Notes: generated by a model not told the origin, from the sequence alone. A DNA stretch of 11,739 nt from Pseudomonadales bacterium (GCA_013043915.1 JABEVH010000286.1:1-11739), one strand, 5' to 3'. Positions 1-6,856 are shown, counted from the first letter of the stretch. Numbers and translations are program-made.

Positions 1-1
1 C

Positions 2-14
2 GTAACCATTCAGC
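2..14 (+). repeat. Left terminal inverted repeat of the IS66-type element
   Basis: GTAACCATTCAGC matches the inverted copy at 1750-1762 at 11 of 13 positions. It starts one base into the window, so the left flank and target duplication are almost wholly outside. Confidence 0.7.
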
Positions 15-251
15 ACATTTTACAGAAAATATTTTCAAAACTACTTGACAGGGTTTTTCTGTAATTTTGCAGAATTCTCGTGCATTCTGATGATGTCTTC
101 AAATATACCCTTCGGGCCACATGAGATGCCCCTTGACCAATGCTTAAGTTGACGTTCACGGCGCCCCAGTGCATCGCCCGCGAAAAGTGCTCATATCGCC
201 TTATAGGGCGAAAAATCTGGCCAAAAAAACCTATGCAATAATAGCGACATC

Positions 252-1754
252 TTGTTCATGCACTCCGTGACGATCATGGGTATTGATATCAATGCAGCTC
301 TGGCTGATGCCGAAAAAACACTGAAGGAAGATGCTGCCCTTTCGAGTTCGGCTCGTGCCACGATGACGCTGTTGTTGCTCGTGATCCAGTTGCTTCTGGA
401 TAAACTGGGCATGAACAGCCGAAACAGTAGCATCCCCCCTTCGCAAGACCCAAATCGCTCCTCTCATAAGAAAAAGGGTGACGAAGGTAATGGCGATGAG
501 AATGATCCTTCGGCCACAAAGCGCAAACGGGGAGGCCAGCCAGGTCGCCAGGGTACCACGTTGAATCCAGTGGACACGCCCGATGACGTTCAGTCTCTGA
601 CGATTGACCCGTGTGCCTTGCCTCCCGGGACATGGAAAGAGGTGGGATTTGAGCGCAGGCAAGTCTTCGATATTCGTATCTCGCGACATATCACCGAATA
701 CCGTGCTCAGATCCTGGAGAACGAACAGGGGCAGCGCTGCATGGCAACGTTCCCTGAAGGCATTACTCGACCCGCGCAATACGGCGCATCTATCAAGGCT
801 CATGCCGTCTATCTTTCAATGTATCAGTTGTTGCCCTACGAGCGCGTGCAATCGATGTTCGAGGAACAGTACAACATTCCGCTCAGTGTCGGCAGCCTGG
901 TCAATTTTAATCGTGAGGCCTATGAGAAGGCAGCGCCTTTTGAGGAGGCCGCAAAATTATGGCTGCGCTCGTCCAGCGTCCTGCATGCCGATGAAACCAG
1001 TCTCAACATCAATGGTAAAAAATGGTGGTTGCACGATGCCTTCAACAGCGTATGCACCTTGATGAACGTTGCCGTCCAGCGGGGTCATGTGGCTATGGAT
1101 GAAGCAGGAGTCTTGCCGTATTTCCAAGGCACCCTGGTCCATGATCATTGGAAACCTTATTACCGCTATACCTGCACACATGCCTTGTGCAATGCCCATC
1201 ATCTGCGCGAACTGACCTTTGCCTTCGAGCAAAATAATCAGCAGTGGGCTCGTCACCTGCACACACTACTTTTGGAACTGAATAAGGCAGTCACCGCAGC
1301 GGGCGGTGCCTTATCTCCCGAAGAGGCTCAGGTATGGCGCGTTCGTTACCGAAACATTTTACAAGAGGGGGAACTCGAATGCCCTCCACCTGCTCCCGAA
1401 CCAGGACAACCACGGCGCGGACGACCCAAACGTAGTAAGTCGCGCAACCTCTTGGAACGCCTCCAAGCCTACGAGGATGATGCACTACGTTTCGTAGAAC
1501 ATCGGGAGGTGCCGTTTACCAACAACCAGGGAGAACGGGATATTCGCATGACCAAGGTGCACCAGAAAATATCGGGCTGCTTTCGATCACAGGAAGGTGC
1601 CCAATCTTTTTGCCGCCTGCGCTCCTACTTGTCAACATGTGGTAAGAATGGAGTTGATGCCAGTGAAGCCATGAAAGACCTCTTTAGTGGCCAATGGCCT
1701 GCATTCCTTCAGGAAAAGATGAATGAATTGGCTGCTCATGCAGGGGACAGGTGA
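252..1754 (+). CDS. IS66 family transposase (DDE type)
   Basis: This cut-and-paste DDE transposase moves the surrounding element. The N-terminal part (about residues 1-100) is a leucine-rich helical segment, then the IS66-typical SSIPPSQDPN motif and a basic KRKRGGQPGRQG motif. The catalytic residues are visible as D247 (HADET), D298 (VHDHW) and E428 (NNQGERDIRM), numbered from the first possible start. The C-terminus with GCFRSxxGA and the Ser/Arg/Leu-rich helix is also IS66-like. The CxxC zinc finger seen in many IS66 transposases is missing or degenerate. About 500 residues is a normal length and there is no internal stop, so it may be functional. The start is unclear: TTG at 252, ATG at 258 and ATG at 276 are in frame and none has a good Shine-Dalgarno; 276 (MGIDINAALADAEK) looks the most natural. 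Confidence 0.93.
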   Translation: MFMHSVTIMGIDINAALADAEKTLKEDAALSSSARATMTLLLLVIQLLLDKLGMNSRNSSIPPSQDPNRSSHKKKGDEGNGDENDPSATKRKRGGQPGRQGTTLNPVDTPDDVQSLTIDPCALPPGTWKEVGFERRQVFDIRISRHITEYRAQILENEQGQRCMATFPEGITRPAQYGASIKAHAVYLSMYQLLPYERVQSMFEEQYNIPLSVGSLVNFNREAYEKAAPFEEAAKLWLRSSSVLHADETSLNINGKKWWLHDAFNSVCTLMNVAVQRGHVAMDEAGVLPYFQGTLVHDHWKPYYRYTCTHALCNAHHLRELTFAFEQNNQQWARHLHTLLLELNKAVTAAGGALSPEEAQVWRVRYRNILQEGELECPPPAPEPGQPRRGRPKRSKSRNLLERLQAYEDDALRFVEHREVPFTNNQGERDIRMTKVHQKISGCFRSQEGAQSFCRLRSYLSTCGKNGVDASEAMKDLFSGQWPAFLQEKMNELAAHAGDR

Positions 1755-1762
1755 ATAGTTAC
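1750..1762 (-). repeat. Right terminal inverted repeat of the IS66-type element
   Basis: Read on the minus strand this is GTAACTATTCACC, an 11/13 match to the left end. It overlaps the transposase stop codon (1752-1754), so the coding region runs into the element end. Confidence 0.7.
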
Positions 1763-2316
1763 ACTTAAACTTAAAGTAGCGCACCATAACTAGACCAAGT
1801 AACAGTTTTTTCCAAGCAATGAAAGTCGGTACGATTACATGTGTTATGACTGGTGTACATCAGCCTGATTCCGCCGCGTAATTATGTAGGTATAAAACCC
1901 CACCCCACACCCATGTCACTGATGGCCAGTGTAGTGATGGTCTATGCGAACATCTCCCGTCACAAAAATAGAAAATCACGCTGGATGACATAAAATTGTT
2001 GGGCCAGCCTGGTAAGATCGTTATTCATCAAGAGTTAACGTAATAGTTGTGTCCCCATGACTTCAAGTGGCGGTGGGGGTCATCTGGGCTGTACTGCCCA
2101 TTCCCCTGATAGTTCCGGTAGGCGGGGATTATAAGATCGTTACCTTCCCTGGAAAGAAATGTGTAGATGACTATTATCAGATCGATGCTGGTTTCGATCG
2201 TGGCTTGTAATGCGGAATTCTGCCCGATGGTCACGGTACCCTTGCGGCGCAGTGCCAGATAGGATCTTATACATCTTCTTATCATGAAACATTACAGACA
2301 AATGCATTGATCCTTA

Positions 2317-2380
2317 GCATCTCTGGGCACCCTAGCCTTGCCGGGTCTTGCAGGAAACTACCCCCAGGAGATGCAAGGCT
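2317..2380 (+). promoter_or_regulatory. Overlapping inverted repeats upstream of hemJ, pseudoknot-like
   Basis: Stem A pairs GCATCTCTGGG (2317-2327) with CCCAGGAGATGC (2363-2374): 11 base pairs with one bulged G. Stem B pairs AGCCTTGC (2334-2341, inside loop A) with GCAAGGCT (2373-2380). The order A-B-A'-B' means they form either an H-type pseudoknot (sharing the GC at 2373-2374) or two mutually exclusive hairpins. No T-run follows, so it is not a standard terminator. It lies 39 bases before the hemJ start and could be an RNA leader element, if transcription starts upstream, or a DNA site. No known riboswitch family was recognised. Confidence 0.35.
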
Positions 2381-2389
2381 TGATACACT
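2381..2389 (+). promoter_or_regulatory. Possible extended -10 promoter element for hemJ
   Basis: TGATACACT fits the extended -10 pattern TGnTATAAT, with 4 of 6 matches in the hexamer. There is no -35 box at the usual spacing. If used, transcription would start near 2396 and exclude the upstream paired repeats from the RNA. Weak evidence. Confidence 0.22.
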
Positions 2390-2414
2390 AGCACCCAGGT
2401 GACTATGGGTGGCT
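2390..2414 (+). promoter_or_regulatory. Hairpin covering the hemJ ribosome binding site
   Basis: AGCACCC (2390-2396) can pair with GGGTGGCT (2407-2414) with one bulged G, giving 7 base pairs around a 10-base loop. The 3' arm contains GGTGG (2409-2412 with its neighbour at 2408), the only Shine-Dalgarno-like sequence at a suitable distance from the hemJ ATG at 2419. Folding would therefore hide the ribosome binding site. The stem is short and its effect on translation is inferred. Confidence 0.35.
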
Positions 2415-2418
2415 TAAT

Positions 2419-2841
2419 ATGCTTTATGTGAAGGCGTTACATATCGTGGCTGTGGTCACGTGGTTTGCTGGTTTATTTTACCTGCCCCGGCTTTTTGTCT
2501 ATCACGCCATGACAATGGATGAACCGGGGAAAGAGCGCTTTAAAATCATGGAACGCAAGCTCTATCGCGGCATCATGACCCCCTCGTTAATCGTGACGGT
2601 CATCCTTGGCCTGAGTATGCTCATCCCCTACTGGAGTGTTTACAAAACCCAGATATGGGTGCATGTGAAATTAACCCTGGTACTGCTGCTCATTGGGTAT
2701 CACCTCTATTGTGGTCAGCTGCTCAAGGCTTTTGCCAAGGATCGCAACCGGCATGGTCATGTGTTTTATCGCTGGTTCAATGAAATACCCGTTATTTTTT
2801 TGATTGCCATCGCCTTGCTGGTGGTGGTGAAGCCCTTTTGA
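2419..2841 (+). CDS. hemJ: Protoporphyrinogen IX oxidase HemJ
   Basis: HemJ is an inner-membrane enzyme that oxidises protoporphyrinogen IX to protoporphyrin IX, the step before iron insertion in heme synthesis. The 140-residue protein shows the family pattern: an N-terminal helix starting LYVKALHIVAVVTWFAGL with the conserved His8, then YLPRLFVYH, and a further helix with HVKLTLVLLLIGYH carrying the conserved Lys84. Four hydrophobic segments lie at about residues 5-25, 53-72, 81-99 and 121-138. Length and ends are typical of the family (formerly UPF0093). The ATG at 2419 follows GGTGG by about 6 bases. It is the first gene of a plus-strand run, 4 nt before thiD, and hemL lies three genes on, so heme synthesis is represented twice in this cluster. 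Assignment is secure at family level. Confidence 0.93.
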   Translation: MLYVKALHIVAVVTWFAGLFYLPRLFVYHAMTMDEPGKERFKIMERKLYRGIMTPSLIVTVILGLSMLIPYWSVYKTQIWVHVKLTLVLLLIGYHLYCGQLLKAFAKDRNRHGHVFYRWFNEIPVIFLIAIALLVVVKPF

Positions 2842-2845
2842 AATA

Positions 2846-3592
2846 ATGATGCGCCCTGTCGTGCTCGTCATCGCCGGACATGACCCCACCGGGGGAGCTG
2901 GCATACAGGCAGATATTGAAGCCATTCATGCTGCAGGGGGGCATGCGGTCACGCTGATTACCGCTCTCACGGTGCAGGATACGAACGGGGTACGCAGTTT
3001 CTCACTCACTCCGGCAAAAATCTTGATGCAACAGGCCGAGGTCCTGCTGGCTGATATACACCCCCAGGCCATTAAACTTGGCATGCTCGGGCATCCTGAT
3101 ACCGTAGGGGTGGTTAAGACCGTGTTGAATGCCCTGCCAGGCATACCCCTGGTCCTGGATCCTGTCCTGGCCGGCAATCTGTCCGGCAAGCTGTCTGATG
3201 CCTCGCTACCACAAGCCCTGCTAGCTCTACTACCTCGTACCACCTTACTGACACCCAATAGCGTTGAACTTGATCAACTTCTTCAGGGGCGTACGCTCAA
3301 CCACCTTTTTGAGCAAGGCGTTGATCATGTCCTGATCACCGGTGGACACCGCCCTGGGCCCACCTTAATCAATGAACTGCATAATGCTCATGGTTGCCTC
3401 TGGCGTAGTGAAATCACCCGCATTCCTGGTGAATTTCATGGTAGCGGCTGCACACTGGCCTCAGCCTGTGCCATCGGACTGGCTCAGGGGCTCAGCATCC
3501 CTGAAGCCGTACAACGCGCACAGCATTACACGACCGCGACTTTGGAGAGGGCATATTCTCCCGGACGAGGTCAGTACTTGCCATGGAGGTGA
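2846..3592 (+). CDS. thiD: Hydroxymethylpyrimidine/phosphomethylpyrimidine kinase ThiD
   Basis: ThiD phosphorylates HMP and HMP phosphate to HMP pyrophosphate in the cytosol, the pyrimidine half of thiamine. The ribokinase-like fold is clear: GHDPTGGAGIQAD near residues 11-23, ALTVQDTNGV, KLGMLG, a LDPVLAG segment, TPNSVEL, LITGGH, and the phosphate-binding GSGCTLASA with the expected catalytic Cys202. At 248 residues it is a little shorter than the usual ~260; the shortening lies between TPNSVEL and LITGGH. ATG occurs at 2846 and again at 2849; neither has a Shine-Dalgarno, so translational coupling to hemJ, which ends 4 nt upstream, is likely. The 3' end overlaps thiE by 10 nt, which supplies the substrate-consuming partner. 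Confidence 0.95.
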   Translation: MMRPVVLVIAGHDPTGGAGIQADIEAIHAAGGHAVTLITALTVQDTNGVRSFSLTPAKILMQQAEVLLADIHPQAIKLGMLGHPDTVGVVKTVLNALPGIPLVLDPVLAGNLSGKLSDASLPQALLALLPRTTLLTPNSVELDQLLQGRTLNHLFEQGVDHVLITGGHRPGPTLINELHNAHGCLWRSEITRIPGEFHGSGCTLASACAIGLAQGLSIPEAVQRAQHYTTATLERAYSPGRGQYLPWR

Positions 3593-4209
3593 TCTGGAAT
3601 CATAGCCTATATGCTATCACCCCGAACCGGCACGACCGAGCCGTATTACTGCAGCAGGTTGGACAAGCTCTTGCTGCGGGTCTACGGTGGCTGCAATACC
3701 GCGATAAATGCTCCGATGCAGCCGAAAAACTCCTGCGCGCCCTCAGTTTGCGTGAACTTTGCCATGCATACGACTGCCGTCTGATCATCAATGATGACCC
3801 GGTGCTCTGCCATCAGGCCGGTGCCGATGGTGTCCACCTTGGACGCTCTGATGGCCTGCTGGCCGAAGCGCGCGCCTACCTGGGATCAGGCTATATCCTG
3901 GGAGCCACCTGCCACAACGAGATGACGTATGCCCTGCAAGCGGCTCCCTGGGCTGACTATCTGGCTTTTGGCGCCTTCTTTCCATCACCCACCAAACCTC
4001 AGGCACCTCTTGCTCCCCTGTCCTTACTTAAAGATGTTCGCTCACTGCACCTGCCCTGCGTTGCCATTGGCGGCATCACACCGGATAATGTTGCTCCCGT
4101 GCTGGCAGCTGGAGCTGACGCCATTGCCGTGATCAGTTATGTTTTCGACGCTCCTGATATTGCCGAAGCCACCCGCTCTTTTCTAAATGTACTGGAGAAT
4201 GCACCATGA
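3583..4209 (+). CDS. thiE: Thiamine-phosphate synthase ThiE
   Basis: ThiE joins HMP pyrophosphate to the thiazole phosphate to give thiamine phosphate. The TIM-barrel motifs are all visible: LQYRDK (37-42), LIINDD (67-72), GADGVHLGR (about 80-88), GAFFPSPTKP (130-139, the pyrophosphate loop, often GPxFPTxTK), VAIGGI and GADAIAVIS. In GVHLGR the usual Gln after Gly is Arg88, an ordinary-looking variation. The 208-residue length is normal. The ATG at 3583 lies inside the end of thiD, and GGAGG at 3585-3589 is within the start itself, so this start probably depends on coupling with thiD. The stop overlaps the hemL start in an ATGA junction. Confidence 0.95.
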   Translation: MEVIWNHSLYAITPNRHDRAVLLQQVGQALAAGLRWLQYRDKCSDAAEKLLRALSLRELCHAYDCRLIINDDPVLCHQAGADGVHLGRSDGLLAEARAYLGSGYILGATCHNEMTYALQAAPWADYLAFGAFFPSPTKPQAPLAPLSLLKDVRSLHLPCVAIGGITPDNVAPVLAAGADAIAVISYVFDAPDIAEATRSFLNVLENAP

Positions 4210-5492
4210 CCCGTTCCGAGGATCTATATACCCAGGCCTGTGATGTATTACCTGGAGGAGTGAACTCCCCGGTCAGGGCATTTCGGGGCGTGGGTGGAAC
4301 CCCCCTATTTATCGAAAGAGCACAAGGTGCCTGGCTCACGGATGTCGATGGCCGATCCTATGTTGACTATGTAGGCTCCTGGGGACCGATGATCCTGGGA
4401 CATAGCCACCCCGTCATCGTCAAAGCGATTCAGGAAGCCGCAACCCGGGGCATATCATTTGGCGCACCTACCGAGGCTGAAGTTCGCATGGCAGAAGCGC
4501 TGCGCAGCCTGATGCCCTCCCTAGAAATGTTACGTATGGTGAGCTCAGGAACGGAAGCTACCATGAGTGCTATCCGTTTGGCTCGTGGCTATACCGGTCG
4601 CGATACGCTGGTAAAATTTGAGGGCGGTTACCATGGCCACGCTGATTCGCTGCTGGTCAAGGCAGGTTCCGGCATGCTGACCCTGGGAGTACCCACTTCC
4701 CCTGGCGTACCTGCCGATCTGGCCCGTCATACCCTGACGCTTCCCTACAATGACCTGGAAGCCATGGAGACACTCTTTGCCCGAGAAGGCGACAAGATCG
4801 CCTGTGTTATCGTCGAACCGGTCGCTGGCAATATGAATTGTGTCCCCCCTAGCCCTGGATTTCTTGGGACCCTGCGCAGCTTGTGCTCACAATACGGTGC
4901 CGTTCTGATTTTTGATGAAGTCATGACGGGATTCCGTGTGGCACTGGGAGGAGCTCAGTCCCTGTATAATATTCAACCTGACTTAACCACGCTGGGAAAA
5001 ATCGTGGGGGCAGGCTTGCCAGTGGGCGTGTTTGGCGGCCGCCGCGAGATTATGGCCCAATTGGCGCCGTTAGGTCCGGTGTATCAAGCAGGCACCCTAT
5101 CAGGTAATCCTTTGGCCATGAGTGCAGGCCTGGCCATGTTACAACTCATACAGGCTCCCGGCTTTTACCCAAAACTACAACATCAACTCGAGAGCCTGCT
5201 CAGGGGCTTAAGCGAGCGGGCAACGCGACACGGCATCCCTTTCACAACAACACAGGTTGGCGGCATGTTTGGTTTATTTTTTAGCGATGCCACCAGCATC
5301 ACCTCCTATGAAGAGGTGATGCGCTGTAACGTCGAGCGCTTTCGCCTCTTTTTTCACGGCATGCTGGCTGAGGGCATTTATCTGGCTCCTTCTGCTTTTG
5401 AAGCTGGATTTATATCGGCAGCTCATGGTGAACCCGAGATCCAGCTAACGATTGATGCTGCAGATCGTGTTTTTGCCAAGCTGGCTCAGTAA
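4206..5492 (+). CDS. hemL: Glutamate-1-semialdehyde 2,1-aminomutase HemL
   Basis: This PLP enzyme converts glutamate-1-semialdehyde to 5-aminolevulinate, the first committed tetrapyrrole precursor in the C5 pathway. Diagnostic segments are GGVNSPVRAF near the N-terminus, SSGTEATMSAIRLAR, KFEGGYHGHAD, VIVEPVAGNMN, LIFDEVMTGFR and TTLGKIVGAGLPVG. The PLP-binding lysine is K265, the same number as in the E. coli enzyme. At 428 residues it is full length, ending in the usual YLAPSxFEAGF region. Its start overlaps the thiE stop by 4 nt (ATGA), so coupling is expected. The following gene starts 5 nt after the stop. A perfect 10-bp inverted repeat lies inside the gene at 5296-5322. Confidence 0.97.
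   Translation: MTRSEDLYTQACDVLPGGVNSPVRAFRGVGGTPLFIERAQGAWLTDVDGRSYVDYVGSWGPMILGHSHPVIVKAIQEAATRGISFGAPTEAEVRMAEALRSLMPSLEMLRMVSSGTEATMSAIRLARGYTGRDTLVKFEGGYHGHADSLLVKAGSGMLTLGVPTSPGVPADLARHTLTLPYNDLEAMETLFAREGDKIACVIVEPVAGNMNCVPPSPGFLGTLRSLCSQYGAVLIFDEVMTGFRVALGGAQSLYNIQPDLTTLGKIVGAGLPVGVFGGRREIMAQLAPLGPVYQAGTLSGNPLAMSAGLAMLQLIQAPGFYPKLQHQLESLLRGLSERATRHGIPFTTTQVGGMFGLFFSDATSITSYEEVMRCNVERFRLFFHGMLAEGIYLAPSAFEAGFISAAHGEPEIQLTIDAADRVFAKLAQ
5296..5322 (+). repeat. Perfect 10-bp inverted repeat inside hemL
   Basis: GCATCACCTC (5296-5305) pairs perfectly with GAGGTGATGC (5313-5322) around a 7-base loop. It encodes part of an ordinary HemL stretch (SITSYEEVMRC), so it may be chance. There is no T-run after it. 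As RNA it would be a stable hairpin about 170 bases before the gene end. Confidence 0.5.
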
Positions 5493-5497
5493 CCTAC

Positions 5498-6856
5498 ATG
5501 CCCTGGTCGCGCCGTACCAACCTGGCTTGGGCCTTGCTTATTTCCGTAGCCTTGCACGGAGGGGTATTTTTTTACCCATATTTCAACTTGACGCAAGACG
5601 ACACCGCGGATCACAACGATGTACTCAGCCACCACGCTGGCGGCAAAGTTCCCAAAGTCCATGTCAATCTGGACAACACTGATGCTTTGGCAGGTGGTCG
5701 CGTCCTGCACATTCACTGGATAATTTCCCAAGTATCGCACCCTGCTGTCGCTACCTTAGTTCCACACGCAGCATTACATCATGCTTCAACTCAACACCGC
5801 AAACATCACCTCAGCCGCAAGACAATAAAAGCCAAAAACTTAACCACCCACCCTGAATCACCAGCCGTGGCCAGCACCCAACAAGCACCTTCTGATACGC
5901 CTAAAAACCCGCTGCCCGCTCAACCCACTGCAGCTATTACCGTGCCTCCAGCTACGCCTGAACCAGCTACGCCTGAACCAGCTACGCCTGAACCAGCTAC
6001 GCCTGCCCCGCCCCCGACCGTTGACAACACCAACAAAACATCGGAGGATACCCACGAGCCCGTTAACCACCATGCTATCGAAGTACCCACCAACCTTGAC
6101 CTGAATGGTTTCCCTCATGACATCAGGGCGCTCTACCATATTCGCGTGGGTCTAGCCATACCGGTAGGTCTGGATGCCATGGAGCATTGGCAAATTGAAG
6201 GCCATCAGTACCACTTGCAGCTAGATGCCCACAAGTTTGGTTACCATGCCCGTATCATCAGCCAGGGACTGATCAGTGAACACGGACTAGCCCCTGCGCA
6301 CTTTGAATTATCCTTAAATGGCAAAGTGAAGAATGTTGCCAATTTTTCGTATACTGATCACTTGTTGCAACAAGGCCATCCTGACAACCTCAAGACAGCT
6401 CCCTTTGATGAGGGGGCACAAGATATGTTCAGCTTTGCCTATCACCTTGCCATCTCGTTTTCCGGGCATGATCAACTCAATCTCACCGTCACCAATGGCA
6501 ACAACCTTTATAACCTCATGTTCACCGTCGTGGGTGAAGAAACCCTACAACTCCCCGCCGGAACCCTGCGGACCTTGCATCTGCAAGGTTCACGACAGGC
6601 GGTTGGGAGTACACAGGTACAATCAGGCTTTGATGCTTGGCTAGCACCCGATTTCAGCAATTTTCCGGTAAAAATGAGTGGCCCTGACAGTTCGGGCCAC
6701 ATTTTTGTCATGGCTATCAAAGCGCTGGAGTTTGAGGGAAGACCTTTATTTGGACAAGATCTTCCTGCCGAAAACCCTCAGGATGCCACCCCTCCACCGG
6801 CTGATATCCAGAACATTCCTGACCTACAATCAGCTTCCTCCTCCCAGAAAAACTAA
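5498..6856 (+). CDS. DUF3108 domain protein with TonB-like N-terminus
   Basis: A 452-residue protein of unknown function, predicted to be anchored in the inner membrane with most of its length in the periplasm. Residues about 9-29 form one membrane helix (LAWALLISVALHGGVFF) after a short basic N-terminus. Ser16 and His20 fall exactly where E. coli TonB has its functional Ser16 and His20. Residues 39-104 contain 13 histidines. A Pro/Thr/Glu-rich linker follows, including three exact ATPEP repeats at 152-166. From about 205 to 425 is the DUF3108 domain (IPVGLDAMEHWQIEGHQYHLQL onward, EETLQLPAGTLRTLHLQGSR, DAWLAPDFSNFPVKM). A polar tail closes the protein. DUF3108 proteins are common in Betaproteobacteria, where I know of no assigned role. 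The start is 5 nt after hemL with no evident Shine-Dalgarno. The end overlaps the convergent dehydrogenase gene by 4 nt. Confidence 0.85.
   Translation: MPWSRRTNLAWALLISVALHGGVFFYPYFNLTQDDTADHNDVLSHHAGGKVPKVHVNLDNTDALAGGRVLHIHWIISQVSHPAVATLVPHAALHHASTQHRKHHLSRKTIKAKNLTTHPESPAVASTQQAPSDTPKNPLPAQPTAAITVPPATPEPATPEPATPEPATPAPPPTVDNTNKTSEDTHEPVNHHAIEVPTNLDLNGFPHDIRALYHIRVGLAIPVGLDAMEHWQIEGHQYHLQLDAHKFGYHARIISQGLISEHGLAPAHFELSLNGKVKNVANFSYTDHLLQQGHPDNLKTAPFDEGAQDMFSFAYHLAISFSGHDQLNLTVTNGNNLYNLMFTVVGEETLQLPAGTLRTLHLQGSRQAVGSTQVQSGFDAWLAPDFSNFPVKMSGPDSSGHIFVMAIKALEFEGRPLFGQDLPAENPQDATPPPADIQNIPDLQSASSSQKN
5951..6005 (+). repeat. 15-bp in-frame tandem repeat coding ATPEP
   Basis: GCTACGCCTGAACCA occurs three times without a difference (5951-5965, 5966-5980, 5981-5995), followed by 10 bases of a fourth unit. 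The identity at third codon positions points to recent slippage. Each unit adds five residues to the periplasmic linker of the DUF3108 protein without changing frame. Confidence 0.9.

Larger units (their letters stand above)
2..1762 (+). mobile_element. IS66-family insertion sequence (single-ORF type), apparently complete
   Basis: The element is bounded by imperfect terminal inverted repeats: the left end starts GTAACCATTCAGC and the right end, read inward on the other strand, starts GTAACTATTCACC (11 of 13 identical). IS66-family ends characteristically start GTAA. It holds one long gene, an IS66 transposase, and no accompanying tnpA or tnpB; this matches the single-gene (ISBst12-like) branch of the family. 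The element is 1761 bp, with about 250 bp of leader before the transposase and only 8 bp after its stop. IS66 elements make 8-bp target duplications. The right flank would be ACTTAAAC (1763-1770), but only one base of left flank is in the window (C, which agrees with the last base), so the duplication cannot be confirmed. Confidence 0.82.
1763..2418. other. Intergenic stretch between IS66 element and hemJ, no convincing gene
   Basis: This 656-base region has no gene I can support. An 85-codon minus-strand frame (2028-2285) has no recognisable domain and no ribosome binding site. It is followed with a TGATG stop/start overlap by a 22-codon minus-strand frame (1960-2028). Opposite them is a 47-codon GTG-started plus frame (2067-2210) with a hydrophobic start. 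At most one of these could be real, and they may be decayed coding sequence. An 11-bp direct repeat, TAAGATCGTTA, occurs at 2013-2023 and 2132-2142. The structured 3' part (2317-2414) is listed separately. No tRNA or rRNA was seen. Confidence 0.6.

Noticed and set aside
231..803. Long minus-strand open frame (190 codons) opposite the transposase
   Set aside because: It is the antisense shadow of a clear IS66 transposase gene; its peptide has no recognisable motif and no ribosome binding site.
2013..2142. 11-bp direct repeat TAAGATCGTTA (2013-2023 and 2132-2142) as a target duplication or attachment site
   Set aside because: No element ends or integrase lie between the copies; the repeat could be chance in this AT-balanced stretch.
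2067..2210. 47-codon GTG-started plus frame with a hydrophobic N-terminus
   Set aside because: No Shine-Dalgarno, no recognised family, and it conflicts with frames on the other strand; not enough to call a gene.
2317..2380. TPP riboswitch before the thiamine genes
   Set aside because: The conserved CTGAGA and related core segments of the TPP riboswitch are not present, and the element precedes hemJ, not thiD.
5951..6005. CRISPR-like short repeats
   Set aside because: The units are directly adjacent with no spacers and in frame in a gene, so this is a coding tandem repeat.
5858..6139. Minus-strand frame with repeated FRRSW units
   Set aside because: The repetition is only the reverse reading of the 15-bp ATPEP repeat in the DUF3108 gene.
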